Source: Thiobacillus sp.
GTDB lineage: Bacteria > Pseudomonadota > Gammaproteobacteria > Burkholderiales > Thiobacillaceae
Assembly: GCA_018263115.1 (NCBI GenBank)
Contig: JADFDC010000020.1
Span: 1-39,685, forward strand
Length of the DNA: 39,685 nucleotides
Reading direction: 5' to 3'
This document shows positions 1 to 8,591 of this stretch, in pieces. Positions within the stretch are counted from its first letter, which is position 1, and every line of letters begins with the position of its first letter. Below the pieces are notes generated by a model. That model was not told where the DNA came from and did not search any database. It was given only the letters and a program-made list of their open reading frames with translations. The position numbers and the translations under genes are program-made.

Positions 1-1
1 C

Positions 2-1249
2 GAACACTTCATTTCCCGCTTCAGTTATGTGCAGGGCGAATTTGAGGAGGCGGCAGCCTATTCAAGAATCAAGGATGCCCTGGCAAAGCCTCGAATGGGA
101 ACCTGTTCGCATGTGGTGTTCTATCTGGCCATCAAGCCGACCGATTTCCCGTCGGTCATCAGGAACCTGGAAGATGCGGGCCTCAATAAACCGAGAGGGT
201 TTCACCGTATCGTGATCGAGAAACCCTTTGGCGAAGACCTGGAATCGGCGCAGGTACTCAACCAGTTCCTGCATCGCAGCTTCAACGAGGAGCAGATCTT
301 CCGCATCGATCATTACCAGGGCAAGGAAACGGTGCAGAACCTGCTTGTGTTTCGCTTTGCCAATACCCTGATCGAACCGCTATGGAACAGAAATTTCATT
401 GATCACGTACAGATCACGGTGGCGGAATCCATCGGCATTGGCAGCCGCGCCGATTATTACGACAAGGCCGGCGCCCTGCGGGACATGCTGCAAAACCACA
501 TGATGCAGTTACTGACGCTGGTGGCGATGGAGCCGCCTCCAGCGCTGGAAGCGGATGCCTTGCGCGACGAGAAAGTGAAGGTGCTGCGTTCGATCCGTCC
601 CATATCAAAACGCGCGGTGCATGCGCACGCATTCAGGGCACAGTATGCGCCGGGTAGCGTGCACGGCCAGCAGGCCATCGGCTACGCTCAGGAAGCCGGG
701 GTTGAAAAGGGATCGGTCACCGAAACATTTGTCGCCGCCAAGTTCTATATCGACAACTGGCGCTGGCGGGGCGTGCCGTTTTATCTGCGTACCGGCAAGC
801 GCCTGAAGGAACAGCAGTCCCTGATTGCATTGCGGCTGCGGCACCCGCCCCAGCAACTGTTTCGCGAAACGCCGATTGAAACGCTGGCGCCCAACTGGAT
901 TCTGCTCTCGATCCAACCCAAGGAATCGATGCACATGGAAATACATGTCAAGCAACCCGGGCTGGACTTGAGCACGCGGCTGCTGCAACTTAATGCGAGC
1001 TTTCGTACCGGGCACGAGCGAGCGCTCGATGCCTATGAAGCGCTACTGCTGGATTTGATCGAAGGCGACCGCACGCTGTTCATACGATTTGATGAGGTCG
1101 AATGGGCCTGGCGCGTGGTGGACCCCATACTCAAATATTGGGCGCAGGAACGGGATTTCATTCATACCTATCCCTCGGGCACATGGGGGCCGGAAGAAGC
1201 CAACCGCCTGTTCGACTCGGAAGATCAGACATGGCGAAACGGCTTGTAG
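2..1249 (+). CDS. zwf: Glucose-6-phosphate dehydrogenase, 3' part
   Basis: This enzyme oxidises glucose 6-phosphate to 6-phosphogluconolactone with reduction of NADP+, the entry step of the oxidative pentose phosphate and Entner-Doudoroff routes in the cytosol. The frame is open from base 2, so the gene starts before the window. About 415 residues are visible against a usual 485-500, and the N-terminal dinucleotide-binding part is missing. The active-site signature RIDHYQGKE is at about bases 301-327, and further family stretches follow (RNFIDHVQITVAE, FYLRTGKRL). The end matches the family, with the usual EEA..L tail. The stop lies inside the start of the next gene (19-base overlap), so the two are probably co-transcribed. 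Identification is secure; only the 5' limit is unknown. Confidence 0.97.
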   Translation, partial: EHFISRFSYVQGEFEEAAAYSRIKDALAKPRMGTCSHVVFYLAIKPTDFPSVIRNLEDAGLNKPRGFHRIVIEKPFGEDLESAQVLNQFLHRSFNEEQIFRIDHYQGKETVQNLLVFRFANTLIEPLWNRNFIDHVQITVAESIGIGSRADYYDKAGALRDMLQNHMMQLLTLVAMEPPPALEADALRDEKVKVLRSIRPISKRAVHAHAFRAQYAPGSVHGQQAIGYAQEAGVEKGSVTETFVAAKFYIDNWRWRGVPFYLRTGKRLKEQQSLIALRLRHPPQQLFRETPIETLAPNWILLSIQPKESMHMEIHVKQPGLDLSTRLLQLNASFRTGHERALDAYEALLLDLIEGDRTLFIRFDEVEWAWRVVDPILKYWAQERDFIHTYPSGTWGPEEANRLFDSEDQTWRNGL

Positions 1250-3024
1250 CTTTTCTGCTGTTGCTGCCCTCGCTGTGCTTCGCGGCGCCGGCACAGAGCT
1301 TGCGCAACCAGCTCATGCAGCATCCCTCTCCCTATCTCGCGTTGCATGGTGCTGATCCGGTTGTCTGGCAGGAGTGGAACGCCGAAACCGTCGCGCGGGC
1401 GAAGCGGGAAAACAAGCTGCTGTTCGTATCCGTTGGCTATTTCGCCTGCCACTGGTGCCATGTCATGCAGCGCGAGTCCTACAAGAACAGGGAAATCGCG
1501 GCAATGTTGAACCGCGACTTCATCCCGGTGAAAGTGGATCGTGAATTGAATACAGGCCTTGATGATGCGCTCCAGACTTTTTCAGAACGTCTGCTGCGCA
1601 TCGCCGGCTGGCCACTCAATGCATTCGTGACGCCTGAAGGCTACCCGGTATTTGTGGTGCTGTATGCGCCGCCCGAGGAATTCAGGGGCGTACTGGAAAA
1701 ACTGTCCGATCGCTGGGAGTCGGATCGCGCTGGAATGACGAAACTTGCGCGTCAGGCGGCTGAGCCGTCGCGCGTGCCGCGCACTCAGCAATTGGACCGC
1801 GCCGCGGTTCAGCAATGGGAAGAGCGATTCCTGAAGCAGGCCCGTGCGGAGCGGGATGAGTTTCGCGGCGGATTCGGACAAGTCAGCAAATTTCCGATGA
1901 GCCCTCAACTTGCTTTGCTGCTGAGTCGTGTACAGAAAACTCCCGATACTGAACTCAATGCATTTCTGAAACTGACACTCGATCAGATGAGCGCGAAGGG
2001 ATTGCACGACCAAGTGGGTGGCGGGTTTTTCCGCTATACGGTCGATCCGGGCTGGGAGACGCCGCACTTCGAGAAAATGCTGTATGACAATGCTCAACTG
2101 GCGGTGATTTATTTTCGGGCAGCGGACATTTTCAGATCCGAGCGTTATCGGGAAACCGCATTCAGCACGCTCGATTTCATGATTGAGGAAATGCAGGATT
2201 CAAAGGGTGGCTTTTATGCCAGCACATCGGCGGTCGACAACCAGGGCAGGGAGGGGGCATTTTATCTATGGGAAAAGGACGTGCTGAAAGGCATGCTTAC
2301 CCCGGCGGAACTCGAAACGGCAAGACGAATCTGGCGGCTGGACGCAGCACGACCTTTCGAATTTGGCTACCTGCCCGTTGAATGGACGGCACCAACGCAG
2401 GCAGAGCGGAAAATTCTCTCTGGCGCGATGAAGAAACTTAAAAAGGTCCGTTCCGATCGAAACCTGCCCAGGGACGACAAGCGCAATGCAGGGCTGAACG
2501 GGCTGGCATTGATCGCGCTCAGCGCGGGCATGAAACAGGAACCGCGATATGTCCAGCATGCTGCGTCTCTGGTTGAATTTATTTCAAAGCAGCTGATTGG
2601 CGGTGAAGGTCTTTTCAAGTCCGTCGCGAAAGGCAGAAAAATCAAGGGCGCGGAGCTGGAGGATTACGCCTATGTCGTCACAGGGTTGCTGGAATATGCC
2701 GAGGCGGCAAATGATCGTGCGGCGAAGCAGCTTGCCTTGAGGCTGGCGCGGCAAGCATGGAAACAGTTTTTCAGCGACAAAGGCTGGCGGCGCGATGACC
2801 GTCCCTTGCTTATGACAATTCAGCCCGAAGCCGTTCTGTCCGATGGTTCGACACCGTCGCCATCAGCCATGCTGATCGCTGCCAGCCTGAGGCTGGGAGA
2901 CGCCTCCCTGAAAGTCAAGGCCCGTGAGGCGCTGCTATGGCAGTCTGCCGACATGGCGAGAGACCCGTTTGTGTTCGCTACACAGATCGCTGCATATCAG
3001 ATTGGGCTGGAACAGACAAAATAG
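1231..3024 (+). CDS. Exported DUF255 thioredoxin-fold protein (YyaL/SPATA20-like)
   Basis: A 597-residue member of the DUF255 family (COG1331): an N-terminal thioredoxin fold followed by a six-hairpin glycosidase-like helical barrel. The family's biochemical role is poorly defined. The signature HPSPYLALH..DPVVWQEWN is at residues 31-50 and the CHWC pair at residues 73-76 in YFACHWCHVMQRESY. I chose the ATG at 1231, because the longer frame from 1102 lies wholly inside zwf. From 1231 the protein opens with a clean signal peptide (KR, then a hydrophobic run ending CFAAPA at about residues 16-21). Many family members are cytosolic, so this copy appears to be periplasmic. It overlaps zwf by 19 bases and ends one base from the convergent esterase stop. 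Family assignment is firm, function open. Confidence 0.9.
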   Translation: MAKRLVAFLLLLPSLCFAAPAQSLRNQLMQHPSPYLALHGADPVVWQEWNAETVARAKRENKLLFVSVGYFACHWCHVMQRESYKNREIAAMLNRDFIPVKVDRELNTGLDDALQTFSERLLRIAGWPLNAFVTPEGYPVFVVLYAPPEEFRGVLEKLSDRWESDRAGMTKLARQAAEPSRVPRTQQLDRAAVQQWEERFLKQARAERDEFRGGFGQVSKFPMSPQLALLLSRVQKTPDTELNAFLKLTLDQMSAKGLHDQVGGGFFRYTVDPGWETPHFEKMLYDNAQLAVIYFRAADIFRSERYRETAFSTLDFMIEEMQDSKGGFYASTSAVDNQGREGAFYLWEKDVLKGMLTPAELETARRIWRLDAARPFEFGYLPVEWTAPTQAERKILSGAMKKLKKVRSDRNLPRDDKRNAGLNGLALIALSAGMKQEPRYVQHAASLVEFISKQLIGGEGLFKSVAKGRKIKGAELEDYAYVVTGLLEYAEAANDRAAKQLALRLARQAWKQFFSDKGWRRDDRPLLMTIQPEAVLSDGSTPSPSAMLIAASLRLGDASLKVKAREALLWQSADMARDPFVFATQIAAYQIGLEQTK

Positions 3025-3025
3025 T

Positions 3026-3877
3026 TCAGAGATAACCCAGACGCTTCAGGAATCCGGTCACGTCCTGATTCGTCAGCTGGAAATAATGATTTTGTTCATG
3101 CCCGTAATTGAAAAAACCATGCCCTGCGCCTTGATAAATCACGACATCACAATTCCCGCCCTGGTTTTTCACGGACTGGCAAAACTCGTTCACCGTTGAC
3201 ACGGAAACCTCGGGATCGTTCGAGCCGGAAAGGATTAGTGTCGGCGGAACCGAGTCATCAACATGATGAAATGGCGAAACCGCTTGCCAGAATTTGCTAA
3301 CCAATTCGTGATCGGGCATTCCCGGAGCGAGATTCAGCATGGGGTTGTAAAGCACAAGCGCATTGGGACGAACCGGTATCAGCGGATCAAAGCCGGGATC
3401 CGGAAAGTCCACCGCCGTACCCAGTGCGGCGGCCAGATGTCCCCCGGCGGAGCCGCCGCACGCGACGACTTTGGCCGGGTTTATTCCCAGAGAGTGCGCA
3501 TTCCGGCGAATGTATCGAACGGCGTCCCGGGCATCCTGCAATGCTTGCGCGGGTGATGTGCCGTGCACCGATGCTATTCGGTAAGCCGCGCTGATGCATG
3601 TAAGGCCAAGGGAACTGAAGTACCGGCATTGTGGAAAGAACTGGCTGGGGCTTCCGTATTGCCAGGCGCCTCCGTGAAAGAACAATAGTACTGGCGTGGT
3701 GCCTTTTCTCGATCTGCTGTGTGGCTTGAATACGTGCAGTGCAAGGTCGTGGCCGTCTATGCTTTTGTATACGGCTTCATGATCCGGGCGCTGCTGAAAG
3801 AATCCCAATTGCTTGGTGACAAGATAAACGCCTGAAAGCAACAGGACGAGGCCCAGCATCAACAGTGTCAAACGCAT
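3026..3877 (-). CDS. Membrane-anchored alpha/beta hydrolase (esterase/lipase-like)
   Basis: A 283-residue alpha/beta hydrolase of the carboxylesterase (hormone-sensitive-lipase/BD-FAE-like) type. The oxyanion-hole motif is seen in FFHGGAWQYG, the nucleophile elbow in CGGSAGGHLAAAL (Ser of GGSAGG), an acidic residue in ILSGSNDPEVSV, and a late histidine in GAGHGFFNYG. The first 25 residues form one hydrophobic segment (LTLLMLGLVLLLSGVYLV), a signal anchor or signal peptide, placing the enzyme on the periplasmic side. I start at the ATG at 3877; a TTG three codons upstream is also possible. It lies alone between a convergent neighbour (stops one base apart) and the protease gene upstream. Substrate cannot be told from sequence. 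Confidence 0.85.
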   Translation of the reverse strand: MRLTLLMLGLVLLLSGVYLVTKQLGFFQQRPDHEAVYKSIDGHDLALHVFKPHSRSRKGTTPVLLFFHGGAWQYGSPSQFFPQCRYFSSLGLTCISAAYRIASVHGTSPAQALQDARDAVRYIRRNAHSLGINPAKVVACGGSAGGHLAAALGTAVDFPDPGFDPLIPVRPNALVLYNPMLNLAPGMPDHELVSKFWQAVSPFHHVDDSVPPTLILSGSNDPEVSVSTVNEFCQSVKNQGGNCDVVIYQGAGHGFFNYGHEQNHYFQLTNQDVTGFLKRLGYL

Positions 3878-3952
3878 ACAAATCAACTGTAGGGGTGCAG
3901 CCGGTTTATGGTTAGGCGCTGCGATAGCTTTCAGCGCCGGGATGTGGGCCGG

Positions 3953-5125
3953 CTAATTAGCCTCTTCTTCAGCCTGCCTTGGTTGGGGTGGACGCTTTTC
4001 AACCTTTACACTGAACTCCATGGTTTGCTTCTTGCGGGATACGGCAAGCATCGCCTGTTCACCGGGTTTTAGCGCCGCAATCAGGTTGAGCAGGGACGAA
4101 GAATCTTCCACGGCTTTGCCGTTGACGTTCAGCAGTACGTCACCCGGCTTTACGCCAGCACGGTCGGCCGGGCCGCCTTTGAGCACGCCGGCAATCAGTG
4201 CGCCTTCGGTGGCGCTCAGATCAAACGATTCGGCCAGTTCGGGCGACAGATCCTGCACCTCGATGCCCACCCAGCCACGGGTGACACCGCCGTCGCGGAT
4301 GATCTGTTCCATGACCTGCTTGGCCAGGCTGACCGGGATGGCGAAACCGATGCCCTGCGAACCGCCGGTGCGCGAGTAAATTGCGCTGTTGATGCCGACC
4401 AGATTGCCGGCGCCATCCACCAGCGCGCCGCCCGAGTTGCCGGGATTGATCGCGGCATCGGTCTGGATGAAGTTCTCGAACGTGTTGATGCCCAGATGCG
4501 TGCGCCCCAGTGCGCTGACAATCCCTAGCGTGACGGTCTGGCCCACGCCGAAGGGGTTGCCGATGGCAAGCACCCAGTCGCCTACGCGCAGGCCGTCGGA
4601 TTGTCCGAAAGTAATGGCCGGAAGTTTGTCGGCGCTGATTTTAAGAACCGCCAAATCGGTTTCCGGATCGGCACCCACCACCTGGGCCGGAACGGTGCGG
4701 CCATCTGCTAGCGCTACCTGGATTTCCTCGGCACCATCCACTACATGATGATTGGTCAGGATATAACCATTGCTGCTGGCGATCACGCCCGATCCAAGGT
4801 TGGAAACCTCTCGTGGACGAGGATCGAAACGGTCGCCAAAGAAATGGCGGAACACCGGATCGTCAGTGAAAGGATTTCGTGGCCCGCGTACCTGTTTCTG
4901 GGTAAAAATGTTGACCACGGCGGGGATGGCCTGTTTTGCTGCATCGGCGAACGAGTTGTTCGTCCCTGCCAGCGTATTTCCGTTGACCTGCTGAATGGTC
5001 AGCTTGTCGACAGGCTTGGCGGCCTGCCAGCGAAGCAAATCTGGCCGGATCAGTGAAACGACAAACAGCACCCCCAAGGCTATGGTCACAGCCTGGGCGA
5101 AAAGCAGCCAGTATTTGCGCATCAT
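3953..5125 (-). CDS. HtrA/Do-type periplasmic serine protease (DegS/DegQ/AlgW-like)
   Basis: A trypsin-fold protease of envelope quality control. The catalytic triad is visible: His127 in TNHHVV, Asp157 in ETDLAVL, Ser231 in NPGNSGGALVD. One C-terminal PDZ domain follows (about residues 270-375, ending EFSVKVEKRPPQP). Residues 7-26 form one uncleaved-looking hydrophobic segment, so the protein is probably inner-membrane anchored and periplasmic. With 390 residues and a single PDZ domain it resembles DegS/AlgW more than two-PDZ DegP, so a role in sigma-E stress signalling is possible but inferred. It is divergent from petABC with a 158-base AT-rich gap between them, an arrangement common in betaproteobacteria. 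A second ATG follows the first directly. Confidence 0.92.
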   Translation of the reverse strand: MMRKYWLLFAQAVTIALGVLFVVSLIRPDLLRWQAAKPVDKLTIQQVNGNTLAGTNNSFADAAKQAIPAVVNIFTQKQVRGPRNPFTDDPVFRHFFGDRFDPRPREVSNLGSGVIASSNGYILTNHHVVDGAEEIQVALADGRTVPAQVVGADPETDLAVLKISADKLPAITFGQSDGLRVGDWVLAIGNPFGVGQTVTLGIVSALGRTHLGINTFENFIQTDAAINPGNSGGALVDGAGNLVGINSAIYSRTGGSQGIGFAIPVSLAKQVMEQIIRDGGVTRGWVGIEVQDLSPELAESFDLSATEGALIAGVLKGGPADRAGVKPGDVLLNVNGKAVEDSSSLLNLIAALKPGEQAMLAVSRKKQTMEFSVKVEKRPPQPRQAEEEAN

Positions 5126-5283
5126 GTTTTAATAAACAAACGGTTAAACAATCAATCGGTTATTCAGAATTATACGCGCTCGATAAAGTCTTTTTAGGGG
5201 CATTTATAAACAACGTCTTCCGGAGCCATGGCTAAATTGGGTAAAATCGCTGCTTTTTAAACCTAACCAATCGGGTCGAAGTG

Positions 5284-5892
5284 ATGAGCCAGCAAGAAGT
5301 GGATCGGGGAAGACGGAAGTTTCTGGTAGCGGCCACTGCCGGTGTCAGCGTGGCGGGCGGAGCGGCCGTGGTTTGGCCCTTTGTCGCCAGCATGCTGCCC
5401 AGCGCGCGTGCCAAGGCAGCGGGGGCGCCTGTCGAGGTGGATATCAGCAAGATAGAACCTGGCGCCATTTTGGCAGTTGAGTGGCGCGGCAAGCCGGTGT
5501 GGGTAGTGCATCGCACCAAGGAAATGCTGGATTTACTGGCCAAGCACGACAACCAGCTGGCTGACCCGCTATCTGAAGTCCCGATGCAGCCGACTTACTG
5601 TAAAAACCGGACTCGTTCAATCAAGCCTGAGTACATGATTGCTGTTGGCATTTGTACCCACTTGGGTTGTTCACCGACCTATCGCAAGGATATCGGCGCT
5701 GCTGATCTCGGCGGAGCGGACTGGCACGGGGGCTTCTTCTGCCCGTGTCATGGTTCCCGCTTCGATCTGGCGGCGCGTGTTTACAGTGGCGTGCCGGCCC
5801 CGGTCAATCTGGAAGTACCCCCACACAAATACGTCAGCGAAAGCCTGCTGCTGGTTGGCATTGACAGCGGCGTCGATAGCGTAGGAGCCTAA
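5284..5892 (+). CDS. petA: Ubiquinol-cytochrome c reductase, Rieske iron-sulfur subunit
   Basis: The Rieske subunit of the cytochrome bc1 complex; it takes one electron from ubiquinol at the Qo site and passes it to cytochrome c1. The [2Fe-2S] ligands are in two boxes: Cys124 and His126 in CTHLGC, Cys153 and His156 in CPCHG, with the disulfide partners Cys129 and Cys155. The N-terminus carries a twin-arginine-like signal (GRRKFLVAATAG) followed by a hydrophobic segment that anchors the head domain in the inner membrane. I use the ATG at 5284 rather than the GTG immediately before it. Length (202 residues) is normal. First gene of petABC, three bases before petB. An AT-rich TAAAAT stretch at about 5242 could be its -10, without a clear -35. 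Confidence 0.97.
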   Translation: MSQQEVDRGRRKFLVAATAGVSVAGGAAVVWPFVASMLPSARAKAAGAPVEVDISKIEPGAILAVEWRGKPVWVVHRTKEMLDLLAKHDNQLADPLSEVPMQPTYCKNRTRSIKPEYMIAVGICTHLGCSPTYRKDIGAADLGGADWHGGFFCPCHGSRFDLAARVYSGVPAPVNLEVPPHKYVSESLLLVGIDSGVDSVGA

Positions 5893-5895
5893 TAA

Positions 5896-7152
5896 ATGAA
5901 TGCCTTGCAAAAACTCCTTGGCTGGGTTGATGACCGTTTCCCGCTGACAGCGACCTGGAAGGCGCATCTTTCCGAGTATTACGCGCCCAAAAACTTCAAC
6001 TTCTGGTATTTCTTCGGCTCCCTGGCGCTGCTGGTGCTGGTGCTGCAGATCGTTACCGGCATTTTCCTGGTCATGCACTACAAACCGGATGGTTCGTTGA
6101 ACGCTGCCGGCGTGCCCGTGGCCTTTGCATCTGTCGAGTACATCATGCGCGACGTCGACTGGGGCTGGCTGATCCGTTACTTGCATTCGACGGGCGCATC
6201 GGCGTTTTTCGTGGTGGTGTACCTGCACATGTTTCGTGGTCTTATGTATGGCTCCTACCGCAAACCACGCGAACTTATCTGGATCTTTGGCGTCATCATC
6301 TTCCTGGCGTTGATGGCCGAGGCCTTCATGGGCTACCTGCTGCCTTGGGGGCAAATGTCCTACTGGGGCGCGCAGGTCATCATCAACCTGTTCGCAGCCG
6401 TGCCTTTCATCGGCGAAGACCTTTCGCTGTGGATACGCGGCGACTACGTGGTGGGCGATGCAACGCTCAACCGCTTTTTCTCCTTCCACGTCATTGCCGT
6501 GCCGCTGGTGCTGCTGGGCCTGGTGGTGGCGCATCTGGTGGCGCTGCACGAAGTGGGTTCCAACAACCCTGATGGTGTCGAGATCAAGAAGAAGAAAGAC
6601 CCGGTCACCCATATTCCACTTGATGGCATCCCCTTCCATCCCTACTACACGGTGAAGGATATTCTGGGCGTGGTGGTGTTCCTGATGGTGTTCTCCGCCG
6701 TGGTGTTCTTTGCCCCGGAGATGGGTGGCTATTTCCTTGAAGCCAACAACTTCATTCCGGCCGATCCGCTGAAGACGCCTGAACACATTGCTCCGGTATG
6801 GTACTTCACGCCTTATTACGCCATCCTGCGCGCGGTGCCGCCCATGTTCGGCTCACAATTCCCGGGCGTGCTGCTCATGGGTGTGTCGGTCGTGATCTTT
6901 TTCGCGCTGCCCTGGCTGGACAAGAGCCCTGTCAAGTCAATCCGTTATCGCGGCGTGATTTATAAATCATTCCTGGCGGCTTTCGTGGTGGCGTTTATTG
7001 GCCTGGGCTGGTTGGGCATCCTGCCGGCGACGCCGTTGTATACCTGGATCGCGCGTGGTCTCTCCGTGGTGTATTTTGCGTTCTTCTTCCTCATGCCCTG
7101 GTACACAAAGATCGATAAAACCAAACCCGAACCGGAAAGGGTGACTGGCTAA
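5896..7152 (+). CDS. petB: Ubiquinol-cytochrome c reductase, cytochrome b subunit
   Basis: The membrane-embedded di-haem core of the bc1 complex, holding the Qo and Qi quinone sites. It has 418 residues with the expected eight-helix pattern. The b-haem histidines are seen as the pair in YLHSTGASAFFVVVYLHMFRG (split here at LHS and LHM) and the second pair in FFSFHVI and VAHLVALHE. Other family marks are GYLLPWGQMSYWGA and the Qo-site PEHIAPVWYFTPYYAILRA, which contains the P-W-Y-like loop. It lies three bases after petA, and its stop overlaps the start of petC (TAATG). The long open frame on the opposite strand across this gene is a composition shadow. Confidence 0.98.
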   Translation: MNALQKLLGWVDDRFPLTATWKAHLSEYYAPKNFNFWYFFGSLALLVLVLQIVTGIFLVMHYKPDGSLNAAGVPVAFASVEYIMRDVDWGWLIRYLHSTGASAFFVVVYLHMFRGLMYGSYRKPRELIWIFGVIIFLALMAEAFMGYLLPWGQMSYWGAQVIINLFAAVPFIGEDLSLWIRGDYVVGDATLNRFFSFHVIAVPLVLLGLVVAHLVALHEVGSNNPDGVEIKKKKDPVTHIPLDGIPFHPYYTVKDILGVVVFLMVFSAVVFFAPEMGGYFLEANNFIPADPLKTPEHIAPVWYFTPYYAILRAVPPMFGSQFPGVLLMGVSVVIFFALPWLDKSPVKSIRYRGVIYKSFLAAFVVAFIGLGWLGILPATPLYTWIARGLSVVYFAFFFLMPWYTKIDKTKPEPERVTG

Positions 7153-7892
7153 TGAAACTCATCAAACAACTATTTGCAGTTCTGGCCTTAGCGCCGCTTG
7201 CCGCTGTTGCATCGGGTCCCAGCGTTCATCTGGACAAGGCGCCGGTCAACCTGTCGAACAACGCGTCGCTCCAGCGTGGCGCGAAAATGTTCGTCAACTA
7301 CTGTCTCAACTGCCATTCGGCCAGCTACATGCGCTACTCGCGCCTGCAGGATATTGGCCTGACCGAAGACCAGATCAAGAACAACCTGCTGTTCACCACG
7401 GAAAAACCGGGCGACACCATGACGGTGGCGATGAAATACGCCGATGCCAAGGTGTGGTTTGGCGCGGCGCCGCCCGACCTGTCGGTGATTGCACGTTCGC
7501 GCGGCGCGGACTGGCTCTATACCTATCTGCGCAGTTTCTATCGTGATGACTCCCGTCCCACCGGCTGGAACAACATTGCCTTCGACAAGGTGGGCATGCC
7601 GCATGTGATGGCATCGCTGCAGGGTGAGCAGATCGCCCACTTCAAGAAGGAAACCGATCACGATGGCAATCAGATAGACGTATTCGAGCGCTTCGAACTG
7701 GTCAAGCCGGGCAGTGTTTCGCTGGCCGAGTACGATTCCATGGCCGGTGACCTGGTGAACTACCTTGCCTGGATGGCTGAGCCGGTGAAGCAGAAGCGTT
7801 TAAGCACCGGCCTGCTGGTGCTGGCTTTTCTGGGCGTCTTTTTCATCGTGGCCTATTATCTGAAAAAGGAATTCTGGAAAGACATTCACTGA
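7152..7892 (+). CDS. petC: Ubiquinol-cytochrome c reductase, cytochrome c1 subunit
   Basis: Cytochrome c1, which accepts the electron from the Rieske centre and passes it to soluble cytochrome c. An N-terminal signal peptide (about residues 1-20, ending AAVA-SG) exports the haem domain. The haem c site is CLNCH with Cys51, Cys54 and His55, and a candidate methionine ligand lies in the KVGMPHVM region. A C-terminal transmembrane helix (LLVLAFLGVFFIVAYYL) and a short KKEFWKDIH tail anchor it. Length 246 is normal. Start overlaps the petB stop by one base. A good stem-loop follows the stop, suggesting that petABC ends here. Confidence 0.97.
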   Translation: MKLIKQLFAVLALAPLAAVASGPSVHLDKAPVNLSNNASLQRGAKMFVNYCLNCHSASYMRYSRLQDIGLTEDQIKNNLLFTTEKPGDTMTVAMKYADAKVWFGAAPPDLSVIARSRGADWLYTYLRSFYRDDSRPTGWNNIAFDKVGMPHVMASLQGEQIAHFKKETDHDGNQIDVFERFELVKPGSVSLAEYDSMAGDLVNYLAWMAEPVKQKRLSTGLLVLAFLGVFFIVAYYLKKEFWKDIH

Positions 7893-7916
7893 TTACCGGC
7901 AGTTTTTGTAATTAAA

Positions 7917-7948
7917 GATAGCCGGACCCCGTTCCGGCTATCGATTTT
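7917..7948 (+). terminator. Likely Rho-independent terminator after petC
   Basis: A perfect 10-bp stem, GATAGCCGGA (7917-7926) with TCCGGCTATC (7933-7942), encloses a six-base loop and is followed by GATTTTG. The T run is short (four), so termination may be partial and allow read-through into sspA, which starts 34 bases further on. Confidence 0.75.
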
Positions 7949-7981
7949 GTGAAGCATCACTAAACAGGAACCAAACACATC

Positions 7982-8581
7982 ATGATGAGGCTTTATTCCG
8001 GGACGATATGTCCATACAGCCATCGCTGCCGCATTGTGCTTTTCGAGAAAGGCATGGATTTCGAGGTCATCGATGTGGATTTGCAAAACAAGTCGGAGGA
8101 CCTTGCAGTCATCAGTCCTGGCAACAAGACGCCCGTACTGGTCGAACGCGACCTCGTGCTATACGAGGCCAACATCATTAACGAGTACATCGATGAACGG
8201 TTTCCTCATCCGCAATTGATGCCACCGGACCCGGTGATGCGCGCCCGCGCACGTCTGGTGCTTCACAATTTCGAGAATGACCTGTTCACGCATGTCAATG
8301 CCATCGAGCATGGTGGCCAGAAGGCTGCGGAAGGTTCGCGAATTGCCATCCGCGATAGCCTGACCCAGCTTGCGCCCATTCTGGAAAAGCAGAAATTCCT
8401 GATGAACGACGAATTCTCCATGCTGGATGTCGCGCTGGCACCGCTGCTGTGGCGCCTGGAGCATTACGACATCCAGCTACCCAAGCAGGCAGCGCCGGTA
8501 TTGAAATACCGCGAACGCCTGTTCTCGCGCCCTGCTTTCTATGATGCGATGACGCCGACTGAAAAGGCCATGCGCAAGTAA
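7982..8581 (+). CDS. sspA: Stringent starvation protein A (GST-fold transcription factor)
   Basis: SspA is a glutathione-transferase-fold protein that binds RNA polymerase holoenzyme and alters transcription in stationary phase and acid stress; it has no enzyme activity in studied members. Here 199 residues show an N-terminal thioredoxin-like half (MRLYSGTICPYSHRCRIVLFEKGMDFE, the start of the usual family block) with the cis-proline region NKTPVLVERDLVLYEANIINEYI, and an all-helical C-terminal half. Two adjacent ATGs at 7982 and 7985 could serve as start. It lies 10 bases before sspB, the usual betaproteobacterial petABC-sspAB arrangement. Confidence 0.95.
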   Translation: MMRLYSGTICPYSHRCRIVLFEKGMDFEVIDVDLQNKSEDLAVISPGNKTPVLVERDLVLYEANIINEYIDERFPHPQLMPPDPVMRARARLVLHNFENDLFTHVNAIEHGGQKAAEGSRIAIRDSLTQLAPILEKQKFLMNDEFSMLDVALAPLLWRLEHYDIQLPKQAAPVLKYRERLFSRPAFYDAMTPTEKAMRK

Positions 8582-8591
8582 GGCGTCGGCC

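Noticed and set aside
1102-1230. Upstream extension of the DUF255 protein to 640 residues
   Set aside because: The extra residues lie in zwf coding sequence in another frame and would bury the signal peptide that begins at 1231.
5671-6786. Long open frame (371 codons) on the minus strand across petA/petB
   Set aside because: It is His/Gln-rich low-information sequence opposite strongly conserved Rieske and cytochrome b genes; it arises from their codon bias.
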